A DNA stretch of 14,987 bases, taken from the NCBI GenBank assembly GCA_028711875.1, contig JAQTRJ010000014.1, forward strand, positions 1 through 14,987, read 5' to 3'. Position 1 is the first letter of the stretch. Each line of letters begins with the position of its first letter. This document shows, one piece after another, positions 1 to 7,506 of this stretch. The translations under genes and the position numbers were made by a program. The notes beneath the pieces were generated by a model. It saw nothing but the letters and a program-made list of their open reading frames with translations. It had not been told where the DNA came from and ran no database searches. Origin of the DNA: a bacterium (lineage in GTDB: Bacteria > Electryoneota > RPQS01).

Positions 1-431
1 GCAACCGTACGGCCGGAGAAGTGCGGCGCGTGTTCAACAAGCGGAACGCGACGCTGGCGGAAGCGGGTGCGGTGGCATGGATGTTCGACCGTCTCGGCTA
101 TCTGTCGCTCGAGAAGAGTCAGGGCAGCGAGGAAGAGATTCTCGAAATCGCGCTCGATGCCGGCGCGTCGGACGTCAAGGGCGACGACGCGATTTGGGAA
201 ATCTACACTCCCGTCGAGGAGCTGTACAAGGTGAAGTCGGCGATCGAAGGGAAGGGGAAGACAATCGGCTCGGCGGAGATTTCCTACGTGCCCAAGAACA
301 CGGTGAAGCTCGAACTGGACCACGCTCGATCTCTGTTCGGTTTGATCGAGGCGCTCGAGGAGCTGGACGACACGCAGCACGTGTATTCCAACTTCGAGGT
401 GGACGATTCGGTGATGGAGCAGCTGTCATAG
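1..431 (+). CDS. yebC: YebC/PmpR-family transcriptional regulator, 3' portion
   Basis: This is the C-terminal part of a YebC/PmpR (TACO1-like) protein. The reading frame is open from base 3, so the true start lies upstream of the window. About 142 codons are visible of a family that is usually 240-250 residues. The first visible residues, NRTAGEVRRVFNK, match the conserved YebC segment in which NRT is followed by a helix and then by LAEAGAVAWMF (normally GCVAWMF). Further on, GSAEISYVPKNTV and LIEALEELDDTQHVYSNFE are typical of the last domain. Family members are described as DNA-binding regulators, and some affect translation. Location just upstream of ruvCAB, 13 bases before ruvC, is a widely conserved arrangement and supports the call. 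The reading starts I could see inside the window are internal codons. Confidence 0.95.
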   Translation, partial: NRTAGEVRRVFNKRNATLAEAGAVAWMFDRLGYLSLEKSQGSEEEILEIALDAGASDVKGDDAIWEIYTPVEELYKVKSAIEGKGKTIGSAEISYVPKNTVKLELDHARSLFGLIEALEELDDTQHVYSNFEVDDSVMEQLS

Positions 432-444
432 CTGCGGATTTTCG

Positions 445-951
445 ATGACCCCCGAGGACGTGATTCTGGGAGTGGATCCCGGTTTGGGCACGACCGGGTG
501 GGGAGTGATTCGGGTGACGCCGCGCGGGCCGACGTACGTGGAATCGGGAAAGATTCGCACGGATTCCAAGCGGCCGATCGGCGAACGGTTGAAGAAAATT
601 TTTGAGACGCTGCAAAGCACAGCCCGGGAGCAGCGAGCGACGGCGGCGGCGGTGGAAGGCGGATTCGTAGGCCGCAGCGCGCTGAGCGCTCTGCAACTGG
701 GACAGGCGCGAGCGGCGGCGGTGCTGGCGCTGGAATTAGGGGGGCTTCCGGTGCGCGTGCTGTCGCCCCGGGAAGTCAAGCTGGCGGTGACGGGACGCGG
801 ATCGGCGGCGAAGGAGCAAGTCGGTTTTATGGTAGGCAGAATCTTGGGTCTCGAATTCGATCGCGGTGAAGACGATATTTCCGACGCGCTGGCGGTGGCT
901 CTCTGTCTGGCCTTGCACGGGGGAGCGGCGAAAGCGAGCGGTGCGCGGTGA
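445..951 (+). CDS. ruvC: Crossover junction endodeoxyribonuclease RuvC
   Basis: RuvC is a 168-residue Holliday-junction resolvase that cuts recombination intermediates symmetrically as a dimer, acting with RuvAB. The RNase H-like catalytic residues are all in place: D11 in GVDPGLGTTGWG, E71 in the VEGGF strand, and D144 and D147 in DDISDALA. The segment SALQLGQARAA (residues 79-91) is also diagnostic. After the catalytic glutamate the usual EEVF/EQVF reads EGGF. The conserved Phe (F74) is kept. The ATG at 445 gives the standard N-terminus a few residues before the first beta strand, and no strong Shine-Dalgarno sequence precedes it. The stop overlaps the ruvA GTG by 4 bases, indicating translational coupling. 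Confidence 0.97.
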   Translation: MTPEDVILGVDPGLGTTGWGVIRVTPRGPTYVESGKIRTDSKRPIGERLKKIFETLQSTAREQRATAAAVEGGFVGRSALSALQLGQARAAAVLALELGGLPVRVLSPREVKLAVTGRGSAAKEQVGFMVGRILGLEFDRGEDDISDALAVALCLALHGGAAKASGAR

Positions 952-1529
952 TCGAGTTTATCGAGGGCACGCTGGCCGTGAAGACTCCGTCGCACGCGGT
1001 GATCCGGGTGGGCGATATCGGGATGCGGGGGCTGATTTCGCTGACGACCTATGACGATCTGCCGGCGCTGGGCGACCGGGTTCGGCTCTGGACGCACTTG
1101 CAGGTGCGCGACGACGAACTGGTGTTGTTCGCGTTTTCGCAGATCGAGGAGCGCTGGCTGTTCCGCCATTTGATTTCGGTAAACGGGGTCGGGCCGCGGC
1201 TGGCGATGACGGTGCTTTCGGCGGCGCGGGCGGAAACGATCCGCCGGGCGGTGGCGGAAGGCGACAGCGACCGCTTGAAGAGCATTCCGCGGATCGGCGC
1301 AAAAACGGCCGAGCGGATCGTGCTCGAGCTGAAGAAAAAGCTGGGGGAAGAGTTGCCCGAGACGATGACGGCGCAGTCGGGAGCCGCGAGCGAGATGCGC
1401 GAAGCGACCGACGCCTTGTGTGCGCTGGGTTTTACCCGTGCGGAAGCGGAAAAGGCGGTTGGCGCGGCGTTGAAGCGCGGCGCGAATACGGTGGAAGAGT
1501 TGGTTAAGCAATCGCTCAGGACTCCCTGA
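948..1529 (+). CDS. ruvA: Holliday junction branch migration protein RuvA
   Basis: RuvA (193 residues) is the tetrameric DNA-binding subunit that holds the four-way junction and positions the RuvB motors. The N-terminal OB-fold spans about residues 1-65 and ends in [13 protein letters not shown]. Two helix-hairpin-helix motifs follow, around residues 72-91 ([12 protein letters not shown]) and 107-127 ([12 protein letters not shown]). A flexible linker leads to the small C-terminal domain III at about 147-193, which contacts RuvB ([19 protein letters not shown]). The start is GTG, inside the GTGA overlap with the ruvC stop. The start begins MIEFIEGTL, matching the usual MI.xxxGxL opening, so no other start fits. 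The stop overlaps the ruvB ATG by one base (TGATG). Confidence 0.97.
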   Translation: MIEFIEGTLAVKTPSHAVIRVGDIGMRGLISLTTYDDLPALGDRVRLWTHLQVRDDELVLFAFSQIEERWLFRHLISVNGVGPRLAMTVLSAARAETIRRAVAEGDSDRLKSIPRIGAKTAERIVLELKKKLGEELPETMTAQSGAASEMREATDALCALGFTRAEAEKAVGAALKRGANTVEELVKQSLRTP

Positions 1530-2563
1530 TGCCGCGAGTCATCGAAGCGGAGCGGCACGAAGAAGATCGCGAACTGGACCTCTCGCTGCGACCGGTGAGC
1601 TTCGACGAGTTCGTGGGTCAGCCGCGGGTCAAGGAGCAGCTTTCGATTTTTATTCAGGCGGCGCGGGAGCGCGGAGAAGCGCTCGATCACTGCCTGTTTC
1701 ACGGCCCGCCGGGGCTGGGGAAGACAACGCTCGCGTATCTCATGGCGCGGGCGATGGGGACGAATATCCGGATCACGACCGGGCCGGTGCTCGAGCGGCC
1801 GGGAGATCTGGCGGGACTGCTCACGAATCTGAAAGACGGGGATATTCTGTTCGTGGACGAGATTCATCGCCTGAGCGCGACGGTGGAGGAGTATCTCTAC
1901 CCGGCGATGGAAGACTACAAGCTGGATATTCTGATTGACAAAGGTCCGGCGGCGCGCTCGCTGCAATTGCAGCTGCCGCATTTCACGCTGGTGGGGGCGA
2001 CGACGCGGGCGGGACTCCTGACGGGGCCGCTGCGGTCGCGATTCGGAGTCACGCTGCGGCTCGATTACTACGGCGCGGACGAGCTGCACCAGATGCTGCG
2101 CCGTTCGGCGCGGTTGCTGAACGTGGAAACGGATGAAAGCGGACTGGCCGAGATCGCGGATCGCTCGCGGGGCACGCCGCGCGTGGCCAATCGTCTGCTG
2201 CGGAGAATCCGCGACGTGGCGCAGGTGCGGGGCAGCGGACGGATCCACGGAGACACGGCGCGCGACGCGCTGCGGCTGCTGGAGATTGACGATTTCGGTC
2301 TGGACGAACTCGATATTCGACTGCTTTCCGCTCTGGTGCAGAAATTTCGCGGCGGGCCGGTCGGATTGGGAACGCTGGCCGTAACCCTGGGCGAGGACGA
2401 GGGCACGCTGGAAGAAATCTGCGAGCCGTATTTGATTCGCCAGGGATTTCTGCAGAGAACCGCGCGCGGACGAGTAGCGACCGCCCGCGCTTACGAGCAC
2501 CTCGGATTCACCGTCCCCAGCGACGTACAATCCACCTTTTTCGATTCCAAGCCGACCCCGTAG
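1529..2563 (+). CDS. ruvB: Holliday junction branch migration helicase RuvB
   Basis: RuvB (344 residues) is the hexameric AAA+ ATPase that drives branch migration of junctions bound by RuvA. Walker A is GPPGLGKTT (59-67) and Walker B is LFVDEIH (107-113). Sensor 1 is GATTR (156-160), and the arginine-finger segment PLRSRFG lies near 168-174. The RuvB-specific N-terminal segment [12 protein letters not shown] (20-31) and the C-terminal winged-helix DNA-binding domain (about 260-330, containing [15 protein letters not shown] and [16 protein letters not shown]) are present. Length is normal for the family. Translation is probably coupled to ruvA: the ATG overlaps its stop, and an AGGA lies about 7 bases upstream. 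A 61-base gap follows, in which I see no promoter or terminator. Confidence 0.98.
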   Translation: MPRVIEAERHEEDRELDLSLRPVSFDEFVGQPRVKEQLSIFIQAARERGEALDHCLFHGPPGLGKTTLAYLMARAMGTNIRITTGPVLERPGDLAGLLTNLKDGDILFVDEIHRLSATVEEYLYPAMEDYKLDILIDKGPAARSLQLQLPHFTLVGATTRAGLLTGPLRSRFGVTLRLDYYGADELHQMLRRSARLLNVETDESGLAEIADRSRGTPRVANRLLRRIRDVAQVRGSGRIHGDTARDALRLLEIDDFGLDELDIRLLSALVQKFRGGPVGLGTLAVTLGEDEGTLEEICEPYLIRQGFLQRTARGRVATARAYEHLGFTVPSDVQSTFFDSKPTP

Positions 2564-2624
2564 GGGTACGCGGGTCGTGGTCGGCGGCGGCTGACCGCCA
2601 AAAATTCATTACGAAAGAGACTCT

Positions 2625-3701
2625 ATGCCTGTTACTTCGGCTGTCTACCAGCCGCGCGGAGTGCAGACGACTCCGCGTTTATCGGACTTCAAATATGCCC
2701 TGCCCGAACGGCTGATCGCGCAGGTGCCGGCGCCGCAGCGCGACGGTTCTCGGTTGATGATCGTGGATCGGGATTCACGCCGGATCGTAGACGGGAAATT
2801 TCCCGACATCGTCGAGTACTTCGAACCGGGCGATTGCCTGGTGGTCAACGAGACGCGCGTTTTTCCGGCGCGACTGAAGGGATACAAGGAGAAGACGGAA
2901 GCGGAGATCGAGGTATTTCTGCTGCGCCGTCTGACCGAGGAGTTGTGGGAAGTGCTGGTGAAGCCGGCGCGTAAGGTGCGCACGGGCAACACCATCGCCA
3001 TCGGCGACTGCATCACCTGCGAAGTGATTGACAACACCACGTCGGGCGGCCGGGTGGTGCGTTTCCACTACGAGGGCGATTTTGCGGAACTCGTGGAGAA
3101 GTACGGCCAGCCGCCGTTGCCGCCGTACATTCGACGCGAGGCGAGACCGGATGACCGGGAGCGCTATCAGACGATTTTCGCGCGCGTTTCGGGAGCGGTG
3201 GCGGCACCCACGGCGGGTATGCACTTCACGCCCGAACTGGTGGACCAGGTGAAGGCGCGCGGCGTGGACGTGGTGCCGCTGATTCTGCACGTGGGTTTGG
3301 GAACGTTCCGGCCCGTACAGGTGGAAGATCTGTCGCGGCACCGGATGGATTCCGAGTACTATGAAGTCTGTCAGGCGTCGGTGGATCGGATCAACGATGC
3401 GATCGCGCGCGGGAAGCGGGTGATCGCCGTCGGGACGTCGGTGACGCGCACGCTGGAAACGGTGGCGAATTTCAACGGCGGGATCAAGCCGGCGCGCGGC
3501 TGGACGGACAAGTTCATCTATCCGCCCTATCACTTCAAGGTCGTAGACCGGCTGCTGACGAATTTCCATCTGCCGGGTTCCACGTTGCTCATGCTGGTGT
3601 CGGCGTTCGCGGATCAGGAACTCATGATGAAGGCGTATCGCCACGCGATCCGGGAGAAGTATCGCTTCTACAGCTACGGCGACGCGATGCTGATCATTTG
3701 A
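2625..3701 (+). CDS. queA: S-adenosylmethionine:tRNA ribosyltransferase-isomerase QueA
   Basis: QueA transfers and rearranges the ribosyl moiety of SAM onto preQ1 in tRNA, making epoxyqueuosine at wobble position 34. The protein has 358 residues. Family signatures run throughout: VNETRVFPARL (74-84), GQPPLPPYI (161-169), SGAVAAPTAGMHFT (189-202), HVGLGTFRPV (222-231), TNFHLPGSTLLMLVSAF (312-328) and FYSYGDAML at the C-terminus. Family members usually begin close to LSDFDYELP; the equivalent here, LSDFKYALP, starts at residue 19. The ATG at 2625 therefore adds a short unconserved N-terminal tail. A purine-rich AAAGAG lies just upstream. I see no ATG, GTG or TTG closer to residue 19 in this frame, so 2625 is kept. 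The stop overlaps the next start by TTGA. Confidence 0.96.
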   Translation: MPVTSAVYQPRGVQTTPRLSDFKYALPERLIAQVPAPQRDGSRLMIVDRDSRRIVDGKFPDIVEYFEPGDCLVVNETRVFPARLKGYKEKTEAEIEVFLLRRLTEELWEVLVKPARKVRTGNTIAIGDCITCEVIDNTTSGGRVVRFHYEGDFAELVEKYGQPPLPPYIRREARPDDRERYQTIFARVSGAVAAPTAGMHFTPELVDQVKARGVDVVPLILHVGLGTFRPVQVEDLSRHRMDSEYYEVCQASVDRINDAIARGKRVIAVGTSVTRTLETVANFNGGIKPARGWTDKFIYPPYHFKVVDRLLTNFHLPGSTLLMLVSAFADQELMMKAYRHAIREKYRFYSYGDAMLII

Positions 3702-4390
3702 GCTTCACGCTGCTCATGCCGGCGGCGGGGAGCGGCGTTCGTCTCGGCGCGGATCGTCCCAAAGCGCTGATGGAGATCGCGGGGATTCCGCTGTTCGTTC
3801 ACGCGATCCGCCCGTTTTTTGAGCGGACGTTCTGCTCGGAAGCGGTGATCGCCGCGCCGCGCGAAGCGCTCGGCGAATTCCAGAAAAAGGCCGACGAATT
3901 TCTGCCGGCGTATCCCGTACGAATCGTGGCGGGCGGGGCGGTGCGGCAGGAGTCGGTGGCGAACGCTTTGGCGGCCGTCACGGGGGAGCCGACGCTGGTG
4001 CTGATTCACGACGCGGCGCGGCCGATGATCCGGAGCGCGCTCATTTCCCGCGTGCTCGACGGGTTGGATGACGACGCGGCGGCGGTGATCCCGGTGATCC
4101 CTGTGACGGATACGGTGAAGCGCATCGAGCGCGCGAACGGAACGGTGCTGGAAACCGTTGCGCGCGATGATCTGGCGGCAGCACAGACACCGCAGCTCAT
4201 TCGGCGGGAGATCGCCGTGCTGGCGCAGCGGATGGCGCGGGACGCGCACTACACGGGAACCGACGACGTGTCGCTCCTCGAGCGATTCCATTTGGGCGCG
4301 ATCAGAATTGTGGCGGGTGATCCGGATAATTTCAAAGTGACGACGGCCGAAGATTTTCAACGGGCCCGGCTGCTGCTCGAAACGCGATGA
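3698..4390 (+). CDS. ispD: 2-C-methyl-D-erythritol 4-phosphate cytidylyltransferase IspD
   Basis: IspD (230 residues) transfers CMP from CTP to methylerythritol 4-phosphate, the third step of the MEP isoprenoid pathway. The nucleotide-binding loop AAGSGVRLGADRPK (9-22) contains the catalytic Arg and Lys (R15, K22). Further family motifs are GGAVRQESV (79-87), IHDAARP (103-109), PVTDTVKRI (135-143), AAAQTPQLI (160-168), TDDVSLLE (188-195) and GDPDNFKVTTAEDF (207-220). The start is chosen as TTG at 3698, within a TTGA overlap with the queA stop. The next Met (in LLMPAAG) would remove the first beta strand, and no start exists upstream in frame before queA coding. It is the last gene before the terminator. 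Its pathway partner ispF lies just beyond. Confidence 0.95.
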   Translation: MSFTLLMPAAGSGVRLGADRPKALMEIAGIPLFVHAIRPFFERTFCSEAVIAAPREALGEFQKKADEFLPAYPVRIVAGGAVRQESVANALAAVTGEPTLVLIHDAARPMIRSALISRVLDGLDDDAAAVIPVIPVTDTVKRIERANGTVLETVARDDLAAAQTPQLIRREIAVLAQRMARDAHYTGTDDVSLLERFHLGAIRIVAGDPDNFKVTTAEDFQRARLLLETR

Positions 4391-4436
4391 CGTGCGCCGG
4401 GCCGGGCGGTCCGCTTATGAAGAACCACATCGCAGC

Positions 4437-4481
4437 GAGGGGTTCATGGGCGTTGACATCCATGAGCCCTTTTCTCTTTTT
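4437..4481 (+). terminator. Intrinsic terminator after ispD
   Basis: A 10-base-pair stem is formed by GGGTTCATGG (4440-4449) and CCATGAGCCC (4460-4469), with one G-U pair and a 10-base loop. It is followed directly by a pyrimidine tract, TTTTCTCTTTTT (4470-4481). This is a good Rho-independent terminator for the yebC-ispD operon. Its T-tract ends 8 bases before the ispF ATG. A TTGACA hexamer sits in the loop and right arm (4453-4458), but no convincing -10 box lies at the right distance, so I do not call a promoter. Confidence 0.75.
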
Positions 4482-4489
4482 CATCTCCC

Positions 4490-4987
4490 ATGACCTGGCG
4501 TAGCGGCATTGGATTCGACGCGCATCGCTGCGTCGCCGGGCGCCCGCTGGTGCTGGGCGGCGTGATGATTCCGTCGGAGTTCGGACTCGATGCTCATTCC
4601 GACGGCGACGTGCTGGCGCACGCGATTCTCGACGCGCTGCTCGGCGCGGCCGCACTGGGCGATAAAGGTTTGCTGTTCCCGCCTTCCGATCCACAGTACA
4701 AGAATATCCGCTCGATGATTCTACTCGAACGCGCGGCAGCTCTTCTGACGAAGAATCGGTTCCGCATCGCGAACGTGGATGCCACGGTGATCTGCGAGCG
4801 GCCGCAGCTCCTCGATTATATACCGTCCATGAGGCAGGAAATCGCCGCCGCGCTGCGGGCGCAGAAATCGCGAGTCTCGGTGAAAGCCACCACGGCGGAG
4901 GGAATGGGATTCACGGGACGGTGCGAGGGAATCGCGGCGCTGGCTACGGTAATGCTTTCCTGCGGAGCGAACGATGACGCCGCGTAG
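4490..4987 (+). CDS. ispF: 2-C-methyl-D-erythritol 2,4-cyclodiphosphate synthase IspF
   Basis: IspF (165 residues) closes the cyclodiphosphate ring in the MEP pathway. It acts as a zinc-dependent homotrimer. The zinc ligands D10 and H12 (GFDAH) and H44 (VLAHA) are present, as are H36-S37-D38 (HSDGD) and the C-terminal CDP-binding motif KATTAEGMGFTGRCEGIA. The middle differs from the usual GDIG...FPDTD: it reads GDKG...FPPSD. ATG at 4490 is the only possible start, because an in-frame stop at 4463 follows no other start codon. The preceding bases are the pyrimidine tract of the terminator, so no Shine-Dalgarno sequence is visible. The 3' end overlaps gltX by 14 bases. ispD and ispF are thus adjacent but separated by a terminator. 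Confidence 0.95.
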   Translation: MTWRSGIGFDAHRCVAGRPLVLGGVMIPSEFGLDAHSDGDVLAHAILDALLGAAALGDKGLLFPPSDPQYKNIRSMILLERAAALLTKNRFRIANVDATVICERPQLLDYIPSMRQEIAAALRAQKSRVSVKATTAEGMGFTGRCEGIAALATVMLSCGANDDAA

Positions 4988-6449
4988 AACCCGCTACGCG
5001 CCGAGTCCGACCGGCTATCTTCACGTCGGCGGACTGCGCACGGCGCTCTACAACTATCTGCTGGCGCGGCAGAGCGGCGGCGCGTTCGTGCTGCGGATCG
5101 AGGACACGGATCAGACGCGCAAGGTCGAGGGCGCGGTCGAGAATCTCTACGAGATCTTCGCGTGGTTAGGACTCGATTTCGACGAGGGGCCGCGCTCGGG
5201 CGGACCGGTCGGGCCGTACGTGCAGTCGGAGCGGCTGGCGATTTATAACGACCATCTGCAGCGGCTGGTCACGACCGGACATGCCTATCCTTGTTTTTGC
5301 AGCTCGGAGGCGCTGGAGATCATGCGGGCCGAACAGTCGGCGCGCGGGATTTCGCCGATGTACGACCGGCGCTGCCGCACTCTTGCGCGCGACGCGGCGC
5401 GGACGAGAATCGCGAGCGGCGAGCCGCACGTATGGCGCATGGCGGTTCCGCCGGGACGGGTGATCGCGGTGGACGATCTGATCCGGGGGACGGTGGAGAT
5501 TCGCTCGGATACGGTGGACGATCAGGTGCTGATGAAGTCCGACGGCTTCCCGACGTATCATCTGGCCAACGTGGTGGACGATCACTGGATGGAGATTACT
5601 CACGTGGTGCGCGGGGAGGAATGGCTGACCTCCACTCCGAAGCACATGCTGCTCTATGAGTTTTTCGGATGGACGCCGCCGCGCTACGCGCATTTGCCGT
5701 TGCTCCTGAATCCCGATCGCAGCAAGATGTCCAAGCGCAGCGGCGACGTGGCCGTGGAGGATTATCGCCGCCGGGGCATTCTTCCCGAAGCGCTGATCAA
5801 TCACGTGGCGCTGCTCGGCTGGCATCCGGGCGACGACCGTGAGTTGTTCGGCGTGCGCGATCTGATCGCGGAATTTTCTCTGGAGCGGGTCGGCAAAGCG
5901 GGCGCGGTGTTCGACGTGACCAAGCTGTTTTGGATGAACTCGGAATATCTCAAAGAGCAGTCCGATGACGTTTTATTCGAGAGAATCCGCGGGGAGCTGG
6001 GCGAACTGATCGAAGTGAACGGGGAAGCGCGCGTGCGCTACGCCGTTGCATCGTTGCGCGGCGGCATCCAGACCTATGCCGATCTGACCGAGCGCGTGGT
6101 GCAGGTGTTTGCTCCCGCGCCGCATCCCGACAACGAGATGGCGCGGCTGCTGCACGAGTCGGCGATCCGCGATATGCTCGGGGATTTCATCATGCGCATG
6201 GCGGAAATCGAGGCGGCACAGTGGAGCGAGTTCGCGGGTTTGGAGGACCGGTTCAAGTCGGTGGCGGCGGAGGCGGGCAAGCCCTATGGAGTCAAGGGCC
6301 GCACTCTCTGGCGCGGACTGCGCGCGGCGCTCACCGGACAGCCGCACGGGCCGGAACTGGCGAAGCTCGTGGGGATGTGGGGACGCGAGCGCACGTTGTC
6401 GCAGCTTGGGCGGGCCTTGGACACGGCGCGCAACGCGTTGTCGCGCTGA
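4974..6449 (+). CDS. gltX: Glutamyl-tRNA synthetase, class I
   Basis: GltX (491 residues) charges tRNA with glutamate. The class I signatures are both clear: HVGG (17-20, the HIGH motif) within YAPSPTGYLHVGGLRTALYN, and KMSKR (251-255, the KMSKS motif) after LLNPDRS. RIEDTDQTR (41-49) is typical of bacterial GluRS rather than GlnRS. The zinc-site region has C107 and C109 (CFC) and C134 (YDRRCR). The residue that is His in the E. coli enzyme is Thr136 here. The C-terminal half is the alpha-helical anticodon-binding domain, of normal length. Whether the enzyme also charges tRNA-Gln cannot be told; that would depend on gatCAB elsewhere. The start is supported by GGAG about 8 bases upstream, inside ispF. 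Confidence 0.97.
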   Translation: MTPRRTRYAPSPTGYLHVGGLRTALYNYLLARQSGGAFVLRIEDTDQTRKVEGAVENLYEIFAWLGLDFDEGPRSGGPVGPYVQSERLAIYNDHLQRLVTTGHAYPCFCSSEALEIMRAEQSARGISPMYDRRCRTLARDAARTRIASGEPHVWRMAVPPGRVIAVDDLIRGTVEIRSDTVDDQVLMKSDGFPTYHLANVVDDHWMEITHVVRGEEWLTSTPKHMLLYEFFGWTPPRYAHLPLLLNPDRSKMSKRSGDVAVEDYRRRGILPEALINHVALLGWHPGDDRELFGVRDLIAEFSLERVGKAGAVFDVTKLFWMNSEYLKEQSDDVLFERIRGELGELIEVNGEARVRYAVASLRGGIQTYADLTERVVQVFAPAPHPDNEMARLLHESAIRDMLGDFIMRMAEIEAAQWSEFAGLEDRFKSVAAEAGKPYGVKGRTLWRGLRAALTGQPHGPELAKLVGMWGRERTLSQLGRALDTARNALSR

Positions 6450-6450
6450 A

Positions 6451-6472
6451 TAACCGGGAGACGATTCGGTTA
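6451..6472 (+). promoter_or_regulatory. Small hairpin carrying the ddl ribosome binding site in its loop
   Basis: TAACCG (6451-6456) and CGGTTA (6467-6472) form a perfect 6-base inverted repeat with a 10-base loop that contains GGAG (6457-6460). The last base of the right arm is the A of the ddl ATG. The loop would display the Shine-Dalgarno sequence and shorten its long 11-base linear spacing to the start codon. Such short repeats can arise by chance, so this is a weak call. Confidence 0.3.
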
Positions 6473-7506
6473 TGAACGTGCTGGTATTATGCGGCGGAGA
6501 ATCGGCGGAGCGAGTGGTGTCGTGGGCGTCGGGCGACGCTGTGGCGGCGTGGCTCGAACAGGCCGGTCATCACGCGATGAAATACGATCCCGAGAAACCG
6601 GGAGCGCTGCGGACGGCCGCCGATCTCATGGCGCCGCCTGAAATCGGCGTGGCAGCGCCGCCGACCGCGTGGCGGAACGGCTATGATCCGCGCACGGTGC
6701 GCGGGCTGCTTCAGGCGATGGATGCCGCCAAGCCGGACATCGTTTTTCCGATTTTGCACGGCGGACGGGGCGAAGATGGAACGCTGCAAGCGCTCTTGGA
6801 TTGGGTGGGAATGCCCTACACCGGATCGGGCGCGTCCGCGTGCAAGCTGGCCATGAACAAGCACCAGTCGCGGATGATGTTTCAAGCGGCGGGGATTCCG
6901 GTGGCAGCGGGATTCGTCGCCGATCGCAAAACCTTCCGCGACGTCGCGGCGATTCGGAACGAGATCGAGCGCTTGTGCGGATTTCCGGTCGTGGTGAAGC
7001 CTTTGTGCGGCGGCTCGACGGTCGGATTGACGAAGGTCTATGAGCCGGACGGTCTGGTTGGCGCGCTGCGCGAGATCGGCGAACAGCACGACGACGCACT
7101 GATCGAAGCGCTGTTTGACGGCCGCGAACTGACCGTGGCGGTCGTGGACGGCGCGGCCTATCCGATCGTGGAGATTCGTCCGAAGATCGGTTTTTACGAT
7201 TACGCGAACAAGTACAACGTCGGGCGAACGGAGTATCTGTGTCCGGCGCCGATTCCGTCCGATACCGCGCTGCGGATGCAGACGCAGGCTGTGGAAGCGT
7301 ACCGGATTTTAGGCTGCGCGGATTTTGCGCGGGTGGATTTTTTACTGAACGGCGCGGGCGAGTTCATTTGTCTGGAAGTGAACACGCTGCCCGGCATGAC
7401 GCATCATTCGCTGGTTCCGAAGGCGGCGCGCGCGCGGGGCGAAGAGCCGCCGGGTCTGATGCAGAAGATTCTCGACAGCGCCGCACGCGCGCGGAACCGG
7501 TTTTGA
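6472..7506 (+). CDS. ddl: D-alanine--D-alanine ligase
   Basis: Ddl (344 residues) is an ATP-grasp enzyme joining two D-alanines for the peptidoglycan precursor, in the cytoplasm. Family segments are ESAERVVSWASG (10-21), HGGRGEDGTLQALL (96-109), YTGSGASACKLAMNK (116-130), KPLCGGSTVGLTKV (176-189), the YDYANKY substrate loop (242-248) and LEVNTLPGMTHHSLVPK (301-317). The last of these carries the metal ligands. The usual EREVSLxSG opening reads ERVVSWASG, but the key Glu (E13) is kept. The reading starts at the first ATG after gltX. It sits between gltX and ribD, away from the mur/fts cluster where ddl is often found. The stop overlaps the ribD TTG (TTGA). Confidence 0.96.
   Translation: MNVLVLCGGESAERVVSWASGDAVAAWLEQAGHHAMKYDPEKPGALRTAADLMAPPEIGVAAPPTAWRNGYDPRTVRGLLQAMDAAKPDIVFPILHGGRGEDGTLQALLDWVGMPYTGSGASACKLAMNKHQSRMMFQAAGIPVAAGFVADRKTFRDVAAIRNEIERLCGFPVVVKPLCGGSTVGLTKVYEPDGLVGALREIGEQHDDALIEALFDGRELTVAVVDGAAYPIVEIRPKIGFYDYANKYNVGRTEYLCPAPIPSDTALRMQTQAVEAYRILGCADFARVDFLLNGAGEFICLEVNTLPGMTHHSLVPKAARARGEEPPGLMQKILDSAARARNRF

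Noticed and set aside
426..1511. Minus-strand open frame of 361 codons opposite ruvC and ruvA
   Set aside because: Same reason: low-complexity Arg/Pro/Ala-rich translation opposite verified coding sequence.
1049..2530. Long minus-strand open frame of 493 codons opposite ruvA and ruvB
   Set aside because: It is a shadow of two certain genes in GC-rich DNA; its composition is Arg/Gln/Ser-rich, with no recognisable domain.
2580..2605. GC-rich short inverted repeat between ruvB and queA
   Set aside because: The stem is only about 5 bases and is followed by an A-rich run, so it does not look like a terminator.
4453..4484. TTGACA with a possible -10 at TTTCAT as an ispF promoter
   Set aside because: The spacing is about 20 bases and the -10 match is poor; kept only as a possibility in the terminator finding.
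4417..4503. A 28-codon plus-strand reading frame across the terminator, resembling a leader peptide
   Set aside because: It lacks a run of codons for any pathway amino acid and a ribosome binding site, and it overlaps the stem and the ispF start. It is better explained by chance.
7239..7502. Upstream extension of the ribD frame
   Set aside because: It lies entirely inside ddl in another frame, and its translation has no RibD-like residues before the TTG at 7503.
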